DNA of 64,000 nucleotides from the NCBI RefSeq assembly GCF_037300705.1, contig NZ_CP147776.1:5958857-6022856 (forward strand), read 5' to 3'. Shown here in pieces: positions 19,273 through 29,853 of the stretch (position 1 is its first letter; each line of letters begins with the position of its first letter). The notes under the pieces are model-generated. The model worked only from the letters and a program-made list of their open reading frames with translations, searched no databases and was not told the origin of the DNA. Source of the stretch: Massilia sp. W12 (GTDB taxonomy: Bacteria; Pseudomonadota; Gammaproteobacteria; Burkholderiales; Burkholderiaceae_D). A program made the position numbers and the translations under genes.

Positions 19273-22200
19273 ATGACGCTGATGCGCCGTGCAGATTTTG
19301 ATTTGATGGAAGAGGAGCCGGTTTTGCATGCGCCAAGCGACACCTGGATAGGCAAGGCGATACGCCATCTGCGTCTTGCGTTATGCTGCCTGTGCGGCCT
19401 GCTCTGCAGTTCGCAGGCGCTGGCGCAAGCCATGCCTTTGCCGGCCCTGCCGCCGCCCAGCGGGTTCGACTTCCTGCAAGCCTATTTTGAAAATGTCAGC
19501 AAACCGGATGCGATTCCAAATGGCATCGTGAGCGCCTTGAGCCAGGATGCGCAGGGCTGGTTGTGGGTCGCCACGCAAAACGGTTTATTGCGCTACGACG
19601 GTTACCGTTTTGAGCGCTTTGTCTCGCGTGAGGGCGATGCCGCCAGTCTGCCGGGAAATTATGTGCGCAGTTTGTGGCCGGCCCCGGATGGCAGTTTGTG
19701 GGTGGGTACGGATAACCATGGGGTGGCGCGCTTTAATCCGGCCAGCGGCGGTTTTGAGCGTTTGAATCTGGATGACGGTGTGGCGCGCGGGGCCGGTATG
19801 TTGCATATCGAAGCCTTGCGCGGCGACGCCAGGGGCGGGGTGTGGATAGGCAGCGGCCAGGGGCTGGCCTATCTGGCGCCGGGCGGGCAGCAGCTCAGTT
19901 GGCTGCGGCGCGAACAGGGTTTGCTGGATGAGCAGGTGCGCAGCCTCTTGATTGATAAACAGGGCGTGTTGTGGATAGGCAGCCAGCGCGGTTTGCAGCG
20001 CTGGCGCCAGGGCAAGCTGGAAACCATCGCTATGCCGGATCGCAATGGCCGTGCGCAAGAGGTGGATGTGTTGGCGCTGTTTCAGGCGGCGGATGGAAAA
20101 ATCTGGGGCGGCACGCGCAAACATGGCGCGTTCTGGCTCGATCCGGCGCAGGCGCAGGCCAATTGGCCGGCAGCCGGCGCAGCGGCGGCGGTGTTGAGCA
20201 TTGCGCAACCGCAACATGATCAAATCTGGCTGGGCACGCGCGGCCAGGGCATTCTGGTGCTGACGGCGGATGGCCGCAGCGTGCGCCAGATCCGCCATGA
20301 TCCGTCCCTGGCGGGGGCCTTGGCGCACAATGAGATTTCCAGCATGTTGATTGATCGCGATGGCGGCTTGTGGCTGGGCAGCTGGGGCGGCGGCCTGCAA
20401 CGCCATCCTGCCGGCAACAGCGGTCTGCGGCTGTTGCGTCACAGTCTGGTGCAAGCGGACAGTCTGAGCGCCTCGAATGTGCGCAGTCTGCTTGCGCTGC
20501 AAGATGGCCGCCTGTTGCTGGGCATCAGTTCGCAAGGGGTGGATGTGTTTGAGCGCATGCGCGGGCGCATCGACAACCGCCAATTTTCCCAATTCTTTGC
20601 GCAAGACACGATTTACGCCATGCTGCAAGATCGCCAGAACAATCTTTGGCTGGGCAGCGGGCAAAGCGGAATCTGGCAATGGCAGGAGCGCAATGCGCGC
20701 TGGCAAAACATGCCGGGTTTGCAGGAAACCCCGGTGCAGCATATCTGGCAAGACCGGCGCGACAATTTGTGGGTCGCCACCGCGCGCGGTCTGGCGTATT
20801 GGGATGCGTTGCAGGGCCGTTTTGAGTTTTGCCGCACCAGCGCGGGCCAGCCCATGCAAGCGTATGTCACCAGTCTGGCGGAGGAGCCGAACGGGCGCTT
20901 GTGGGTCGGCAGTCTGGCCGGATTGTGGCGCATCGAGCCGGAAACCCGGGTCATGATTCCGATGCACAGCGCGCCGAATGACAAGGCGGCCTTGATTTCT
21001 TCTGATATCCGGGGCGCTTTATGGGACAGTCGCGGCAATTTATGGCTGGCCACCGAGCGCGGTCTGGAGCGCATGCTGTCCTGGAGCGGCGGCACGGCCC
21101 GCTTTGAGCATGTGAATCAAGTCTATGGGCGCAGCCAGCAGGAGCTGGGCAATAATCTGCAACAGGATCAGCGTGGCCGCATTTGGACTGAAAAAGTCAT
21201 GCTCGATCCGGTGCGTCAGCGTTTATACGAATTGGCGCGTGCGGATGGCATGGATATCGGCACGCCCTGGGTTGGATCGTTCAGCCAAACCAAAGACGGT
21301 TTATTGCTGTTCGCCGGCAGCAAGGGCGTGGCCTTGATTGACCCGGAAAATTTTCAGCCTGATTTGAGCGGCGCGCCGTTGGTGATCAGCGATTTGAAAG
21401 TGAACGGTCAGGCGCACAGCCAGCGCCGCCAATTGCGTCTGGAGCCGGATGTGCGCCATTTTTCAGTCGAATTCGCTGCGCTCGATTTTGCCGTTTCCGA
21501 GCGCATCCGCTACCGCTACTTTTTGCAAGGCTATGAAGATAGCTGGATCGAGACCGACGCCAGCCACCGGCTGGCGGCATATGGCCAGTTATGGCCGGGC
21601 AATTATGTCTTGCGGGTGCAGTCGCAAGACCGCTTTGGCGAATGGAATGAAGAACAGGAATTGCGCCTGCCGGTGCAAGTCTTGCCGGCGTTTTGGCAAA
21701 CCTGGTGGTTTGGCGCGCTGCTGATGTTGCTGTTGTCGGCCAGTTTGTGGGCGGCGGCGCGCTGGCGCACCCTGCGTTTGCAACGTGAAGCGCAGCGCTT
21801 GCAGCAAAACATCCAGCAGCGCACTGCGGATATCTTGAAATTGGGCCGCATCGGGCAGGAATTGACCGCCACGCTTGATCTGGAGCAAAGTCTGGCCCGC
21901 CTGCATCAGCAAATCACGGCGCGCCTGGATGCGCATGCCTTCAAGGTCGGCCTGTATGACGCGGAACACGAAAGCATCCGCTTTGTGTATGAGATTGAAA
22001 ACGGCGAACGGCTGCCGCAGATTGAAGTGCCGATGCGCGAAATGGCGCGTCCGGCAGTGTGGTGTGTGCGCGAGCGGCGTGAAATGATCATCAACCGGCG
22101 CGAACAGATGCTTGATTATGTGCCGAACATCCTGCCGCCCTCACAGGGCGCGCCAATGCAAACCGTGGTGTATCTGCCGCTGTTGGCGGAAAACCGCACC

Positions 22201-23340
22201 CTGGGTTGTTTGAGTGTGCAAAGTCCGCTGCCATATGCGTATGACAGCGATCAGCTGGAATTTTTGCGCGTGCTGGCCAGCTATACCGCGATTGCGATTT
22301 CCAATTCGCTGGCGCATGGCGAGCTGGCCGGCGCGCATCGCCATTTGCAGGAAACCCAGGCGCAATTGGTGCATGCGGAAAAAATGGCCTCGCTCGGTCA
22401 ATTGGTGGCGAATGTGGCGCATGAGGTGAATACGCCGCTGGGCGCGATCAAGGCCAGCGGCGGCAACATCGCCAGCGATTTGCAAGCCTTGCTGGAAGAG
22501 GCCCCGGCCCTCTTCAAATTGCTGGATGACAGCTGCGAACAATTGCTGATGAGCCTGATTCACCATGCGCGCCAGGCGCATGAACTGCGCTCCAGCCGCA
22601 GCGAACGCCAGTTGCGGCGCGAATTGCAACGCAGTCTGGATGAAGAGGGCTTGCAACAATCCGGCCTGCTGGCCGATTTGCTGGTGCATATGCAGGCTGA
22701 GACGCGCTGGCGTGAGTTGCTGCCTTTGCTGCAGCATCCGCAGGCCGCTTTTATTTTGAGAAATGCCCAGCGTATCGCTGAATTGGCCTTGAGCGTGGTG
22801 AATATCAATCAAGCCGTGTCGCGCATTTCCAAAATCGTGTTTGCCCTGAAAACCTTTTCCCAGCCGGGCCAATCGGGCAAGGCGATGCCGGTCGATTTGC
22901 GCGCCAGCCTGGAAAATGTGCTGACCCTGTACCAGCATCAATTGCGGCAAATTGAGCTGCAGCGCGACTATCAGGCCATTCCGCATGTGCCGGGCTGGCC
23001 GGAAGCGCTGGCCCAGGTGTGGACGAATTTACTGCAAAACGCGCTGCAGGCGATGCAAGGACGCGGGCGCTTGCGCCTGATCATCCGGCGCCAGGGGCAT
23101 GAGGCGGTGGTGGCGCTGTCAGACAGCGGCTGCGGCATTCCAGCTGAGATCCGCGAGCGTATTTTCGAGCCATTCTTCACCACCCGCGCGGAAGGCGAGG
23201 GCAGCGGGCTGGGTTTGGACATTGTCAAAAAAATCATTGACAAACATCAGGGTCGGATAGAATTTGTTACTGAGGTCGGGGCCGGCGCCACGTTTTATGT
23301 GTATCTGCCGTTCCAAACCGAGGCCTGGCCGCCAAACTGA
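19273..23340 (+). CDS. Giant two-component-propeller sensor histidine kinase, paralogue 1
   Basis: About 1355 aa. A signal/anchor segment (LRLALCCLCGLLCSSQALAQ) is followed by two-component-regulator-propeller repeats (GWLWVATQNGLLRYDGYRFE, LWVGTDNHGVARF and many more, to ~700). A Y_Y_Y domain (~725-800) and a transmembrane helix (~811) come next, then a GAF-like region (~850-1000). The kinase core has the phosphoacceptor His at ~1050 in VANVAHEVNTPLGAI and ATPase boxes (NLLQNALQAMQ, SDSGCGIP, GSGLGLDIVKKI). There is an unusually long insert between H-box and N-box. A periplasmic propeller thus probably reads a ligand and drives cytoplasmic phosphorylation. There is no receiver or DNA-binding domain and no response regulator nearby. 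The start is uncertain (19273, 19282 or 19306); none has a strong Shine-Dalgarno. Confidence 0.88.
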   Translation: MTLMRRADFDLMEEEPVLHAPSDTWIGKAIRHLRLALCCLCGLLCSSQALAQAMPLPALPPPSGFDFLQAYFENVSKPDAIPNGIVSALSQDAQGWLWVATQNGLLRYDGYRFERFVSREGDAASLPGNYVRSLWPAPDGSLWVGTDNHGVARFNPASGGFERLNLDDGVARGAGMLHIEALRGDARGGVWIGSGQGLAYLAPGGQQLSWLRREQGLLDEQVRSLLIDKQGVLWIGSQRGLQRWRQGKLETIAMPDRNGRAQEVDVLALFQAADGKIWGGTRKHGAFWLDPAQAQANWPAAGAAAAVLSIAQPQHDQIWLGTRGQGILVLTADGRSVRQIRHDPSLAGALAHNEISSMLIDRDGGLWLGSWGGGLQRHPAGNSGLRLLRHSLVQADSLSASNVRSLLALQDGRLLLGISSQGVDVFERMRGRIDNRQFSQFFAQDTIYAMLQDRQNNLWLGSGQSGIWQWQERNARWQNMPGLQETPVQHIWQDRRDNLWVATARGLAYWDALQGRFEFCRTSAGQPMQAYVTSLAEEPNGRLWVGSLAGLWRIEPETRVMIPMHSAPNDKAALISSDIRGALWDSRGNLWLATERGLERMLSWSGGTARFEHVNQVYGRSQQELGNNLQQDQRGRIWTEKVMLDPVRQRLYELARADGMDIGTPWVGSFSQTKDGLLLFAGSKGVALIDPENFQPDLSGAPLVISDLKVNGQAHSQRRQLRLEPDVRHFSVEFAALDFAVSERIRYRYFLQGYEDSWIETDASHRLAAYGQLWPGNYVLRVQSQDRFGEWNEEQELRLPVQVLPAFWQTWWFGALLMLLLSASLWAAARWRTLRLQREAQRLQQNIQQRTADILKLGRIGQELTATLDLEQSLARLHQQITARLDAHAFKVGLYDAEHESIRFVYEIENGERLPQIEVPMREMARPAVWCVRERREMIINRREQMLDYVPNILPPSQGAPMQTVVYLPLLAENRTLGCLSVQSPLPYAYDSDQLEFLRVLASYTAIAISNSLAHGELAGAHRHLQETQAQLVHAEKMASLGQLVANVAHEVNTPLGAIKASGGNIASDLQALLEEAPALFKLLDDSCEQLLMSLIHHARQAHELRSSRSERQLRRELQRSLDEEGLQQSGLLADLLVHMQAETRWRELLPLLQHPQAAFILRNAQRIAELALSVVNINQAVSRISKIVFALKTFSQPGQSGKAMPVDLRASLENVLTLYQHQLRQIELQRDYQAIPHVPGWPEALAQVWTNLLQNALQAMQGRGRLRLIIRRQGHEAVVALSDSGCGIPAEIRERIFEPFFTTRAEGEGSGLGLDIVKKIIDKHQGRIEFVTEVGAGATFYVYLPFQTEAWPPN

Positions 23341-23380
23341 GGCAGCGCCGGCAAGCTAACAGTAACAGGCAGGGGGAGGC

Positions 23381-26300
23381 ATGCTTTTAACGCCGGTTGG
23401 CCTGCGCTTGATGCGCATCCTGGTTTGTTGCTTTCTGCTCGCGCTGGCGGGCGCGCTGCGTGCGCAAAATCTGTTCGTGCACGATTCCCCTTATTTTCAA
23501 AATATCGGCAACGCCGATCAAATCCCTTTTGGCGTGGTGACCGCGCTGGCGCAGGATGCGCACGGCGTGCTGTGGGTCGGCACGCAAGACGGCCTGGTGG
23601 CGCATGACGGCTACCGCTTCCGCAAATATCAACAACGCGAACACGATGCCCTGAGCCTGCCGGGAAATTATATTTCCGGCCTGTGGCCGCAAGCCGATGG
23701 CGGTCTGTGGCTGGCCACCCTGCATGACGGGGTGGCGCACTTGAGCGCAGATCGCGCCACGCTGCAAGGCCTGCCGCCCGCGCTGGCGCAGGAGTTGGCC
23801 GGCAAGCGCATCGAAGCGCTGCAAGGCGGGGCCGATGGCGGCGTGTGGCTGGGCACCAATCAGGGACTGGCCTGGTACGCCCCCGGGGCCACCCGTCTGC
23901 AATGGTGGCGCAAGAACGAAGGTTTGCTGGATGACAGAGTCAACACACTGTTATCAGACCGGCGCGGCGCCTTGTGGATCGGCAGCGCAGGCGGCCTGCA
24001 ACGCTTGTGGCAGGGCCGTTTGCAACACATGGCGCGCGGCGATGGCAATACAGCTGCGGCGCAAGATGTGACCGCCTTGCTACTGGCGGCGGATGGCAAG
24101 ATCTGGGGCGGCACGCGCAAGCAAGGCGGCTTTTGGCTGCAGGGCGCGGAATATGCGCTGCACTGGCTGCAGCGCACCGAGGGCAGCGCCAGCATCACCG
24201 CGATTGCGCAGGCGCAGGCGGAAACGATCTGGTTCGCCAGTCGCGGCGATGGGATTGTGCAAGTCGATGCGCGCGATGGCCGCTGGTTGCGCGATTTGCG
24301 GCATGACGCATCGCAACAGCACAGCCTGGCGATGAATGATATCAGCGCCTTGCTGCGCGATCGCGACGGCGCGATCTGGGTCGGCAGCAAGGGCGGCGGT
24401 CTGCAGCGTTATCACGGCGGCCAGGCGATTCAGCTGTTGCGCGCCAGCTTGTTGCAGGGACACAGCCTGCCGGACACGAATATCAGCAGCGTGCTGGAAT
24501 TGGCCGATGGCCGGATTTTGCTGGGCAGTCCGGCGCACGGTTTGCAATTGTTTTCGCGCAGCAAGGGGCGTTTGGAAGATCCCTTGATCAGCGCTCAGTT
24601 TCAACGCAATCCGGTGCGCGCTCTGCTGCAGACGCGCGATGGCGGCATCTATGTCGGCACAGATTTGAGCGGGGTCTGGCAATTGGCCCCGGGCGCGCGC
24701 GCCTGGCGTCAATTGCCCGGCTTGCAAGACGCCCCGGTGCGTCGCCTGCTGCAAGACCGCCAGGGCAATTTATGGCTTGGCAATACGCGCGGCCTGGCGC
24801 GCTGGGATGCGCAGGCGCAGCGCTTTGTCAGCTGTCCTGATGTGCAAGGCAATAGCGTGTCCCCCTGGATCACCAGCATGGTGGAAGACAATACCGGCGC
24901 GCTGTGGCTGGGCAGCATCAATGGCCTGTGGCGCATGGAGGCCGGCAGTTGCCGCTTGCAGCAAATGCAGCATACTGCGGGCGCGCCGGATGCCTTGCAA
25001 TCGCTCGAAGTGCGCGGCCTGCTATGGGACAGCCGGGGCCGCTTATGGGTCAGCACGGCGCGCAGCCTGGAGCGTTTGCGTGAGCGCAACGGCGCCCGGG
25101 TGCGTTTCGAGCATGTCAGCGCGCGTCTCGGGCATGCCGGCGAAGACATCGGCAGCAATTTGCTGGAAGATCGGCAGGGACGCATCTGGAGTGGCCGCTT
25201 TTTGCTGGATCCGGTATTGCAGCATATGTATGAATTGGGCAAGGGCGACGGCTGGGATATCGGCACCGGCTGGATCGGCTCCTATACGCGCTGTGCGGAT
25301 GGGGTGCTGCTGTATGGCGGCACGCGCGGTTTGGCGATTATTGACGCGGCCCGCTTTCATCCGCAAACCGAGCCGGCCCCTTTGCGCTTTGTCGAATTCA
25401 AGCAAAATGGACAGCTCAGCGCCTTGCCGGCGGAGCGCGTGCAATTGGGGCCGCAAGTGGCCCATTTTTCACTCGAATTCGCCAGCCTCGACTTTTCCCT
25501 GCCGGACAAAGTGCGTTACCGTTACCGCTTACTGGGACATGATGCGGGCTGGATCGAAACCGATGCGAGCCAGCGCCAGATCAGCTATGGCCGCCTGTGG
25601 CCGGGTGAATACCGGCTGCGCGTGCAGGCGCAAGACCGCTTCGGGCAATGGGACAAACAGGAACTCAGATTGGAGTTGAAGGTGCTGCCGGCCTGGTGGC
25701 AAACCTGGTGGTGTGCGCTGTTGAGTCTGCTGCTGTTGCTGGGCAGTATCTGGGGTGTGTCACGCTGGCGGCTGGCCTGGATGCAGCGCAAGGCGCAGAT
25801 CCTGCAGCAAACTATCAGCCAGCGCACGGCGGATATCTTGAATTTGGCGAACATCGGGCGCGAGCTGACCGCCACGCTGGATCTGGAGCAAGCCTTGGCG
25901 CGTTTGCATCAGCAAATCAATACCCGCTTAGACGCGCATGTGTTTCTGGTCGCTTTATATGATGAGGCGCAACAGCAATTGCGCTATGTGTATGACATTG
26001 AAGGCGGGCACAGACAGCCGCAACATGTGCTGGACATGCAAGCCGGGCCGCGTGCGGCGATCTGGTGTGTGCGCGAGCGGCGCGAATTGCGCACCCGCCA
26101 ACGCGCCGATCTGCATCAATATCTGGGACAGATTCCCGCCCCCATGTCGGGCCAGCCGATGCAAAGCATTTTGTATTTACCCTTATGCGCCGGGGAGCAG
26201 GTGTTGGGCTGCCTGAGTGTGCAAAGTCCGCAGCGCGACGCCTGGCGCGATGATGAGCTGGAGTTTTTGCGCGTGCTGGTCAGCTATACCGCGATTGCGG

Positions 26301-27385
26301 TTTCCAATTCGCAAGCGCATGGCGCATTGAGCCGGGCGCATCAGGATCTGGCGCAGGCGCACCAATATTTGCAAGACACCCAGGCGCAATTGGTGCAACA
26401 GGAAAAAATGGCCTCGCTCGGGCAATTGGTGGCGAATGTGGCGCATGAAATCAATACGCCCCTGGGCGCAGTCAAAGCCAGCGGCGGCAATATCGCCGAT
26501 GCGGCGCAATTTTTGATCCAGCAGGCCCCGCCGATTTTGCATTTACTGCAAGAACATGAGATGCAGCTGTTTCAGCAATTGGTGCTGCACGCCTGCGACA
26601 CCGTGCAAGTGCTGGACAGCCGCGCTGAGCGCCATGCGCGGCGTGAATTGCAGCGCGACATCGAGCGCGGCGGGGTTGGCGATGCCGCCATTGTCGCTGC
26701 GCTGCTGGTGCAATTGCAGGCGCAAGAGGCTTGGCGCGATTACCTGCCGCTGCTGCAGCACGCGCAGGCGGACAGCATTCTGGCTTGCGCCGAGCGGCTG
26801 GTGGAAGTGGTGAAAAACGCCGGCAATATCAATTTGGCGGTGGCGCGCGTGTCGAAAATCGTCTTCGCATTGAAAGCCTTTTCCCACCACAGCAGCGATG
26901 GCGAAATGCTGGCGGTGGATTTGCAGCGCAATCTCGAAACCGTGCTCACGCTTTATCAACACCAGCTGCGCGGGGTGCAATTGCTGCGTGAATATGAGGC
27001 TGAGGCGGTGGTGCTGGCGCAGCCCGATGAATTAAGCCAGGTGTGGACGAATTTGATTCAAAACGCTTTGCAAGCGATGCAATTCAAAGGGCGCCTGGTG
27101 TTATCGCTGCGCCGTATCGGCAATGAAGCGCAGGTTGCCTTGGCCGACAGCGGCGGCGGCATTCCGGCCGCGATTCAGGAGCGCATTTTTGAACCCTTCT
27201 TCACCACCAAGGCGATTGGCGAGGGCAGCGGGCTGGGGTTGGACATTGTGCGCAAAATTGTCGAACGACATCGGGGCCGGATTGAATTCATCAGCGAAAG
27301 CGGCGTCGGCGCGACTTTCTTTGTGTATTTGCCGCTGCTGGAAAACGAAGCCGCGCATGCTGTTTTGGAAACTATGCACGCTTGA
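23381..27385 (+). CDS. Giant two-component-propeller sensor histidine kinase, paralogue 2
   Basis: The 1334-aa protein has the same domain order as its upstream neighbour and strong residue identity, so the two arose by tandem duplication. It has a signal peptide (ILVCCFLLALAGALRAQ), propeller repeats (GVLWVGTQDGLVAHDGYRFR and others), a Y_Y_Y domain, a transmembrane helix (~778), and a GAF-like region. The H-box is VANVAHEINTPLGAV with His at ~1022, followed by the ATPase (ADSGGGIP, GSGLGLDIVRKIV). GGGGGAGGC precedes the ATG. It starts 40 bp after the first sensor's stop, so the two are probably one transcript. Differences concentrate in the propeller, which suggests different ligands, or heterodimers. 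No partner regulator is adjacent. Confidence 0.88.
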   Translation: MLLTPVGLRLMRILVCCFLLALAGALRAQNLFVHDSPYFQNIGNADQIPFGVVTALAQDAHGVLWVGTQDGLVAHDGYRFRKYQQREHDALSLPGNYISGLWPQADGGLWLATLHDGVAHLSADRATLQGLPPALAQELAGKRIEALQGGADGGVWLGTNQGLAWYAPGATRLQWWRKNEGLLDDRVNTLLSDRRGALWIGSAGGLQRLWQGRLQHMARGDGNTAAAQDVTALLLAADGKIWGGTRKQGGFWLQGAEYALHWLQRTEGSASITAIAQAQAETIWFASRGDGIVQVDARDGRWLRDLRHDASQQHSLAMNDISALLRDRDGAIWVGSKGGGLQRYHGGQAIQLLRASLLQGHSLPDTNISSVLELADGRILLGSPAHGLQLFSRSKGRLEDPLISAQFQRNPVRALLQTRDGGIYVGTDLSGVWQLAPGARAWRQLPGLQDAPVRRLLQDRQGNLWLGNTRGLARWDAQAQRFVSCPDVQGNSVSPWITSMVEDNTGALWLGSINGLWRMEAGSCRLQQMQHTAGAPDALQSLEVRGLLWDSRGRLWVSTARSLERLRERNGARVRFEHVSARLGHAGEDIGSNLLEDRQGRIWSGRFLLDPVLQHMYELGKGDGWDIGTGWIGSYTRCADGVLLYGGTRGLAIIDAARFHPQTEPAPLRFVEFKQNGQLSALPAERVQLGPQVAHFSLEFASLDFSLPDKVRYRYRLLGHDAGWIETDASQRQISYGRLWPGEYRLRVQAQDRFGQWDKQELRLELKVLPAWWQTWWCALLSLLLLLGSIWGVSRWRLAWMQRKAQILQQTISQRTADILNLANIGRELTATLDLEQALARLHQQINTRLDAHVFLVALYDEAQQQLRYVYDIEGGHRQPQHVLDMQAGPRAAIWCVRERRELRTRQRADLHQYLGQIPAPMSGQPMQSILYLPLCAGEQVLGCLSVQSPQRDAWRDDELEFLRVLVSYTAIAVSNSQAHGALSRAHQDLAQAHQYLQDTQAQLVQQEKMASLGQLVANVAHEINTPLGAVKASGGNIADAAQFLIQQAPPILHLLQEHEMQLFQQLVLHACDTVQVLDSRAERHARRELQRDIERGGVGDAAIVAALLVQLQAQEAWRDYLPLLQHAQADSILACAERLVEVVKNAGNINLAVARVSKIVFALKAFSHHSSDGEMLAVDLQRNLETVLTLYQHQLRGVQLLREYEAEAVVLAQPDELSQVWTNLIQNALQAMQFKGRLVLSLRRIGNEAQVALADSGGGIPAAIQERIFEPFFTTKAIGEGSGLGLDIVRKIVERHRGRIEFISESGVGATFFVYLPLLENEAAHAVLETMHA

Positions 27386-27698
27386 TTGGTGTCAGAAAAA
27401 TACAAGGCCATGGACTTTTTTTGAATTTGTTCCAGGCTTGAAATGTTGCAATGCATAAACCGTTTTCTCCATGCGAAAAAAGCGCCGGCGCAAGCGCGCA
27501 CAAAGCGCGCGCCGGCATGTTGATATTGCATAGCAACATGGTTTATCGGCTTGACACCGCATTGCAATTGCAGAAACATGCCCAGCACTGCCTTTGTAAA
27601 AAAGCCAGTGTGCGGCCGCACCGTCATGCCCGACATGGCGGGCGAGCCAAATCAAGACGCGCAAAAGCGTCATCACAATAATTACGGAGACGAGAACC
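27386..27698. other. 313-bp intergenic region before the metalloprotease
   Basis: No gene is seen. A GC-rich hairpin lies at 27484-27516 (GCCGGCGC pairing with GCGCCGGC), preceded on the plus strand by a run of A (27475-27481). Read on the minus strand it is a hairpin followed by T6, although no minus-strand gene ends here. The right part must carry the metalloprotease promoter. Confidence 0.45.
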
Positions 27699-29807
27699 AT
27701 GAAAACCTTCCGCCTGTCGCTGGTGGCAGCGACGCTTTGCTTTGCATTTTCCCACGCCCAAGCCGCTTCCCAGTCTGTGGACAGCTTGAGCGTATTTTCA
27801 AATGTCAAAGCAGGCAGCCCGCAGCAAGTGCTGCAGCAATATGTGGGACAGTCCGCCGCCGGCCTGACGCTGGTGCGCAGCAATGAGTCCCTGCTCGGCA
27901 AGCACTACTACTACCAGCAAATGTTGCACGGTTTGCCGATTGATCAAGCTGATGTCGCGGTGTCGATTGGCCACAATGGGCAATTGCTGAAAGTGCACAA
28001 TCAAGCCAGGCAGGTCAGCGCGGAAGACGCCGCCAAGGCCTTCAAACAATTGCACTCCCTGAGCAAAATCGGCAATGAAGCCGCACTCGACCGCGCCTGG
28101 GCGAATATGAAGGTGCAGCATGCTTTGTTGAAAGCGCCGCAAGCCGATATGGTGTGGGTGGTTGGCAAAGATGGCGTGCAACTGGCCTACAAAGTGCAAA
28201 TCGCGGCAGAAATGCCGACCGGCGGCTTTGTGCAATATTTAAGCGCACAAGACGGCAGCCTGTTGAAATCGTATTCCACTTCCCTGCCGCGTCACGCCAA
28301 AAATGGCGAACGCAGCCTCGAAGCGCGCGCCACTCTGCTTGGCGGCACGCTCGACCGCGCCGCCGCCACACAAGCGGTAGCCAAGCGTCAGGCGCAACAA
28401 TTGAGCAGCGGCGCGCTGGCCACGCCGTCCGGCATCAATGGCACGGGTTTCGTGTTTGATCCCGATCCGCGCACCACCTTGAACAATGACAGCATTACCG
28501 ACACCTCGGCGGCTTCAGTGTTTGAACCGGCGTATTTCAACAAACCATTGCGTGATCTGACTGTCACCAATGGCGTGTACAGCCTGTCCGGCCCGTTTGT
28601 GAATATCAAAAACATCGAATCCCCGGCCACCGCGCCATCCACCACCACCAATGGCGCATGGACAGCCAAGCGCGGCAATAACGCATTCGATGATACCAAT
28701 GTGTATTTCCATCTGGATCAAAACCAGCGCTATATCCAGTCGCTCGGCTTCACCGGCACAAAATCCATCATCAACCGTCCGCTGGATGTGGATACCGACG
28801 GCCTGAATGGCGATGACAATTCGCACTACAGCTACGGCGGCGCCACTGATTACCTGGCGTTTGGCCATGGTTGCGTGAATGATTCGGAAGATGCGGACGT
28901 GATTTTGCATGAATACGGCCACGCTATTCACCGCAATATCAACAGCAATTGGAGCGGCGGCGACACCGGCGCCATGGGCGAAGGTTTTGGCGATTACTGG
29001 GCCGGTTCGTATTCCTACAGCACCGCCAACGGCAAGACTTACCACCCGGAATGGGCGTTCAGCTGGGATGGTCATAACTCCTGCTGGGGCGGGCGCATGA
29101 TGAACCGCACCGACGCCAAGTACAACAGCAGCAAGACCTATGGCGCGCATTCATCTGTCACTGAAAACGGCGTCACCTTTGTTTCGGATGAGCTGTGGTC
29201 CACGCCGCTGTTCCAGTCTCTGACCGCGCTGGTGGCGGCGGGCAAATCGCGTGATAACGTCGATAAAATCATTTTGGAAGCGCACTTCGGCTTAGGTTCC
29301 GGCGTAACCATGCGCCAGATGGCGACATCGATTGTGAATGCGGCGAAAAACCTGTTCCCGAATGATTTGACCTACGCCAACACCTTCCAGGCCAAGTTTG
29401 AAGCGCAAAACATCCTTGGCGCGGTGGTGCCGCCCGGCCCGAGCATGAATGAAACGGAAAGCAATAACACCGCCGCCACCGCCAACACCGTCAGCACCAC
29501 GAATACCACGGTGAATGGCACGATGAGCGCCAATTCGGATCTGGATTTCTTCAAAGTCTCGCTCAATCCGGGCCTGACCCTGAGCGCCACCCTGACCCCG
29601 AACAGCACCTCAGACTATGACTTGCATCTGTTTGACAGCAATGGCACGACCCAACTCGCCTCCAGCGTGAAGGGCACCGGCCAGGTCGATACGGTGAGCT
29701 ACAAAAACACCGGCACCAGCCCGAAAACCCTGTATGTGCGCGTGAAGTACTACAGCGGCGGCACTGGCGCCACCAACGGCAAATACACCTTGAATCTGAA
29801 GTGGTAA
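27699..29807 (+). CDS. Secreted zinc metalloprotease (M4/M36-like) with FTP and PPC domains
   Basis: The 702-aa protein has a Sec signal peptide (MKTFRLSLVAATLCFAFSHA) and an FTP-like propeptide (to ~200, with YYYQQMLHGLPIDQADVAVS). The gluzincin core has the zinc site HEYGHAIH at about residues 403-410 and the downstream Glu in GEGFGDYWAGS, as in fungalysin/thermolysin-type enzymes. A C-terminal PPC domain (about 585-702; NETESNNTAATANTV, SDLDFFKVSL, YDLHLFDS) is usually removed after secretion. The expected role is extracellular protein degradation. GGAG lies upstream of the ATG and a strong terminator follows the gene. I cannot decide between families M36 and M4 by eye. Confidence 0.88.
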   Translation: MKTFRLSLVAATLCFAFSHAQAASQSVDSLSVFSNVKAGSPQQVLQQYVGQSAAGLTLVRSNESLLGKHYYYQQMLHGLPIDQADVAVSIGHNGQLLKVHNQARQVSAEDAAKAFKQLHSLSKIGNEAALDRAWANMKVQHALLKAPQADMVWVVGKDGVQLAYKVQIAAEMPTGGFVQYLSAQDGSLLKSYSTSLPRHAKNGERSLEARATLLGGTLDRAAATQAVAKRQAQQLSSGALATPSGINGTGFVFDPDPRTTLNNDSITDTSAASVFEPAYFNKPLRDLTVTNGVYSLSGPFVNIKNIESPATAPSTTTNGAWTAKRGNNAFDDTNVYFHLDQNQRYIQSLGFTGTKSIINRPLDVDTDGLNGDDNSHYSYGGATDYLAFGHGCVNDSEDADVILHEYGHAIHRNINSNWSGGDTGAMGEGFGDYWAGSYSYSTANGKTYHPEWAFSWDGHNSCWGGRMMNRTDAKYNSSKTYGAHSSVTENGVTFVSDELWSTPLFQSLTALVAAGKSRDNVDKIILEAHFGLGSGVTMRQMATSIVNAAKNLFPNDLTYANTFQAKFEAQNILGAVVPPGPSMNETESNNTAATANTVSTTNTTVNGTMSANSDLDFFKVSLNPGLTLSATLTPNSTSDYDLHLFDSNGTTQLASSVKGTGQVDTVSYKNTGTSPKTLYVRVKYYSGGTGATNGKYTLNLKW

Positions 29808-29853
29808 GCCGGACTGTGTTCCAGATCTGAACAGGTGTCAGATCTTTTCCAAG

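Noticed and set aside
19585-20967. 460-codon minus-strand frame inside the first sensor gene
   Set aside because: It is a shadow caused by high GC at third positions; the plus frame has clear propeller repeats.
27475-27516. Terminator for a minus-strand gene
   Set aside because: The hairpin with T6 on the minus strand is clear, but no minus-strand gene ends there, so I list it only within the intergenic note.
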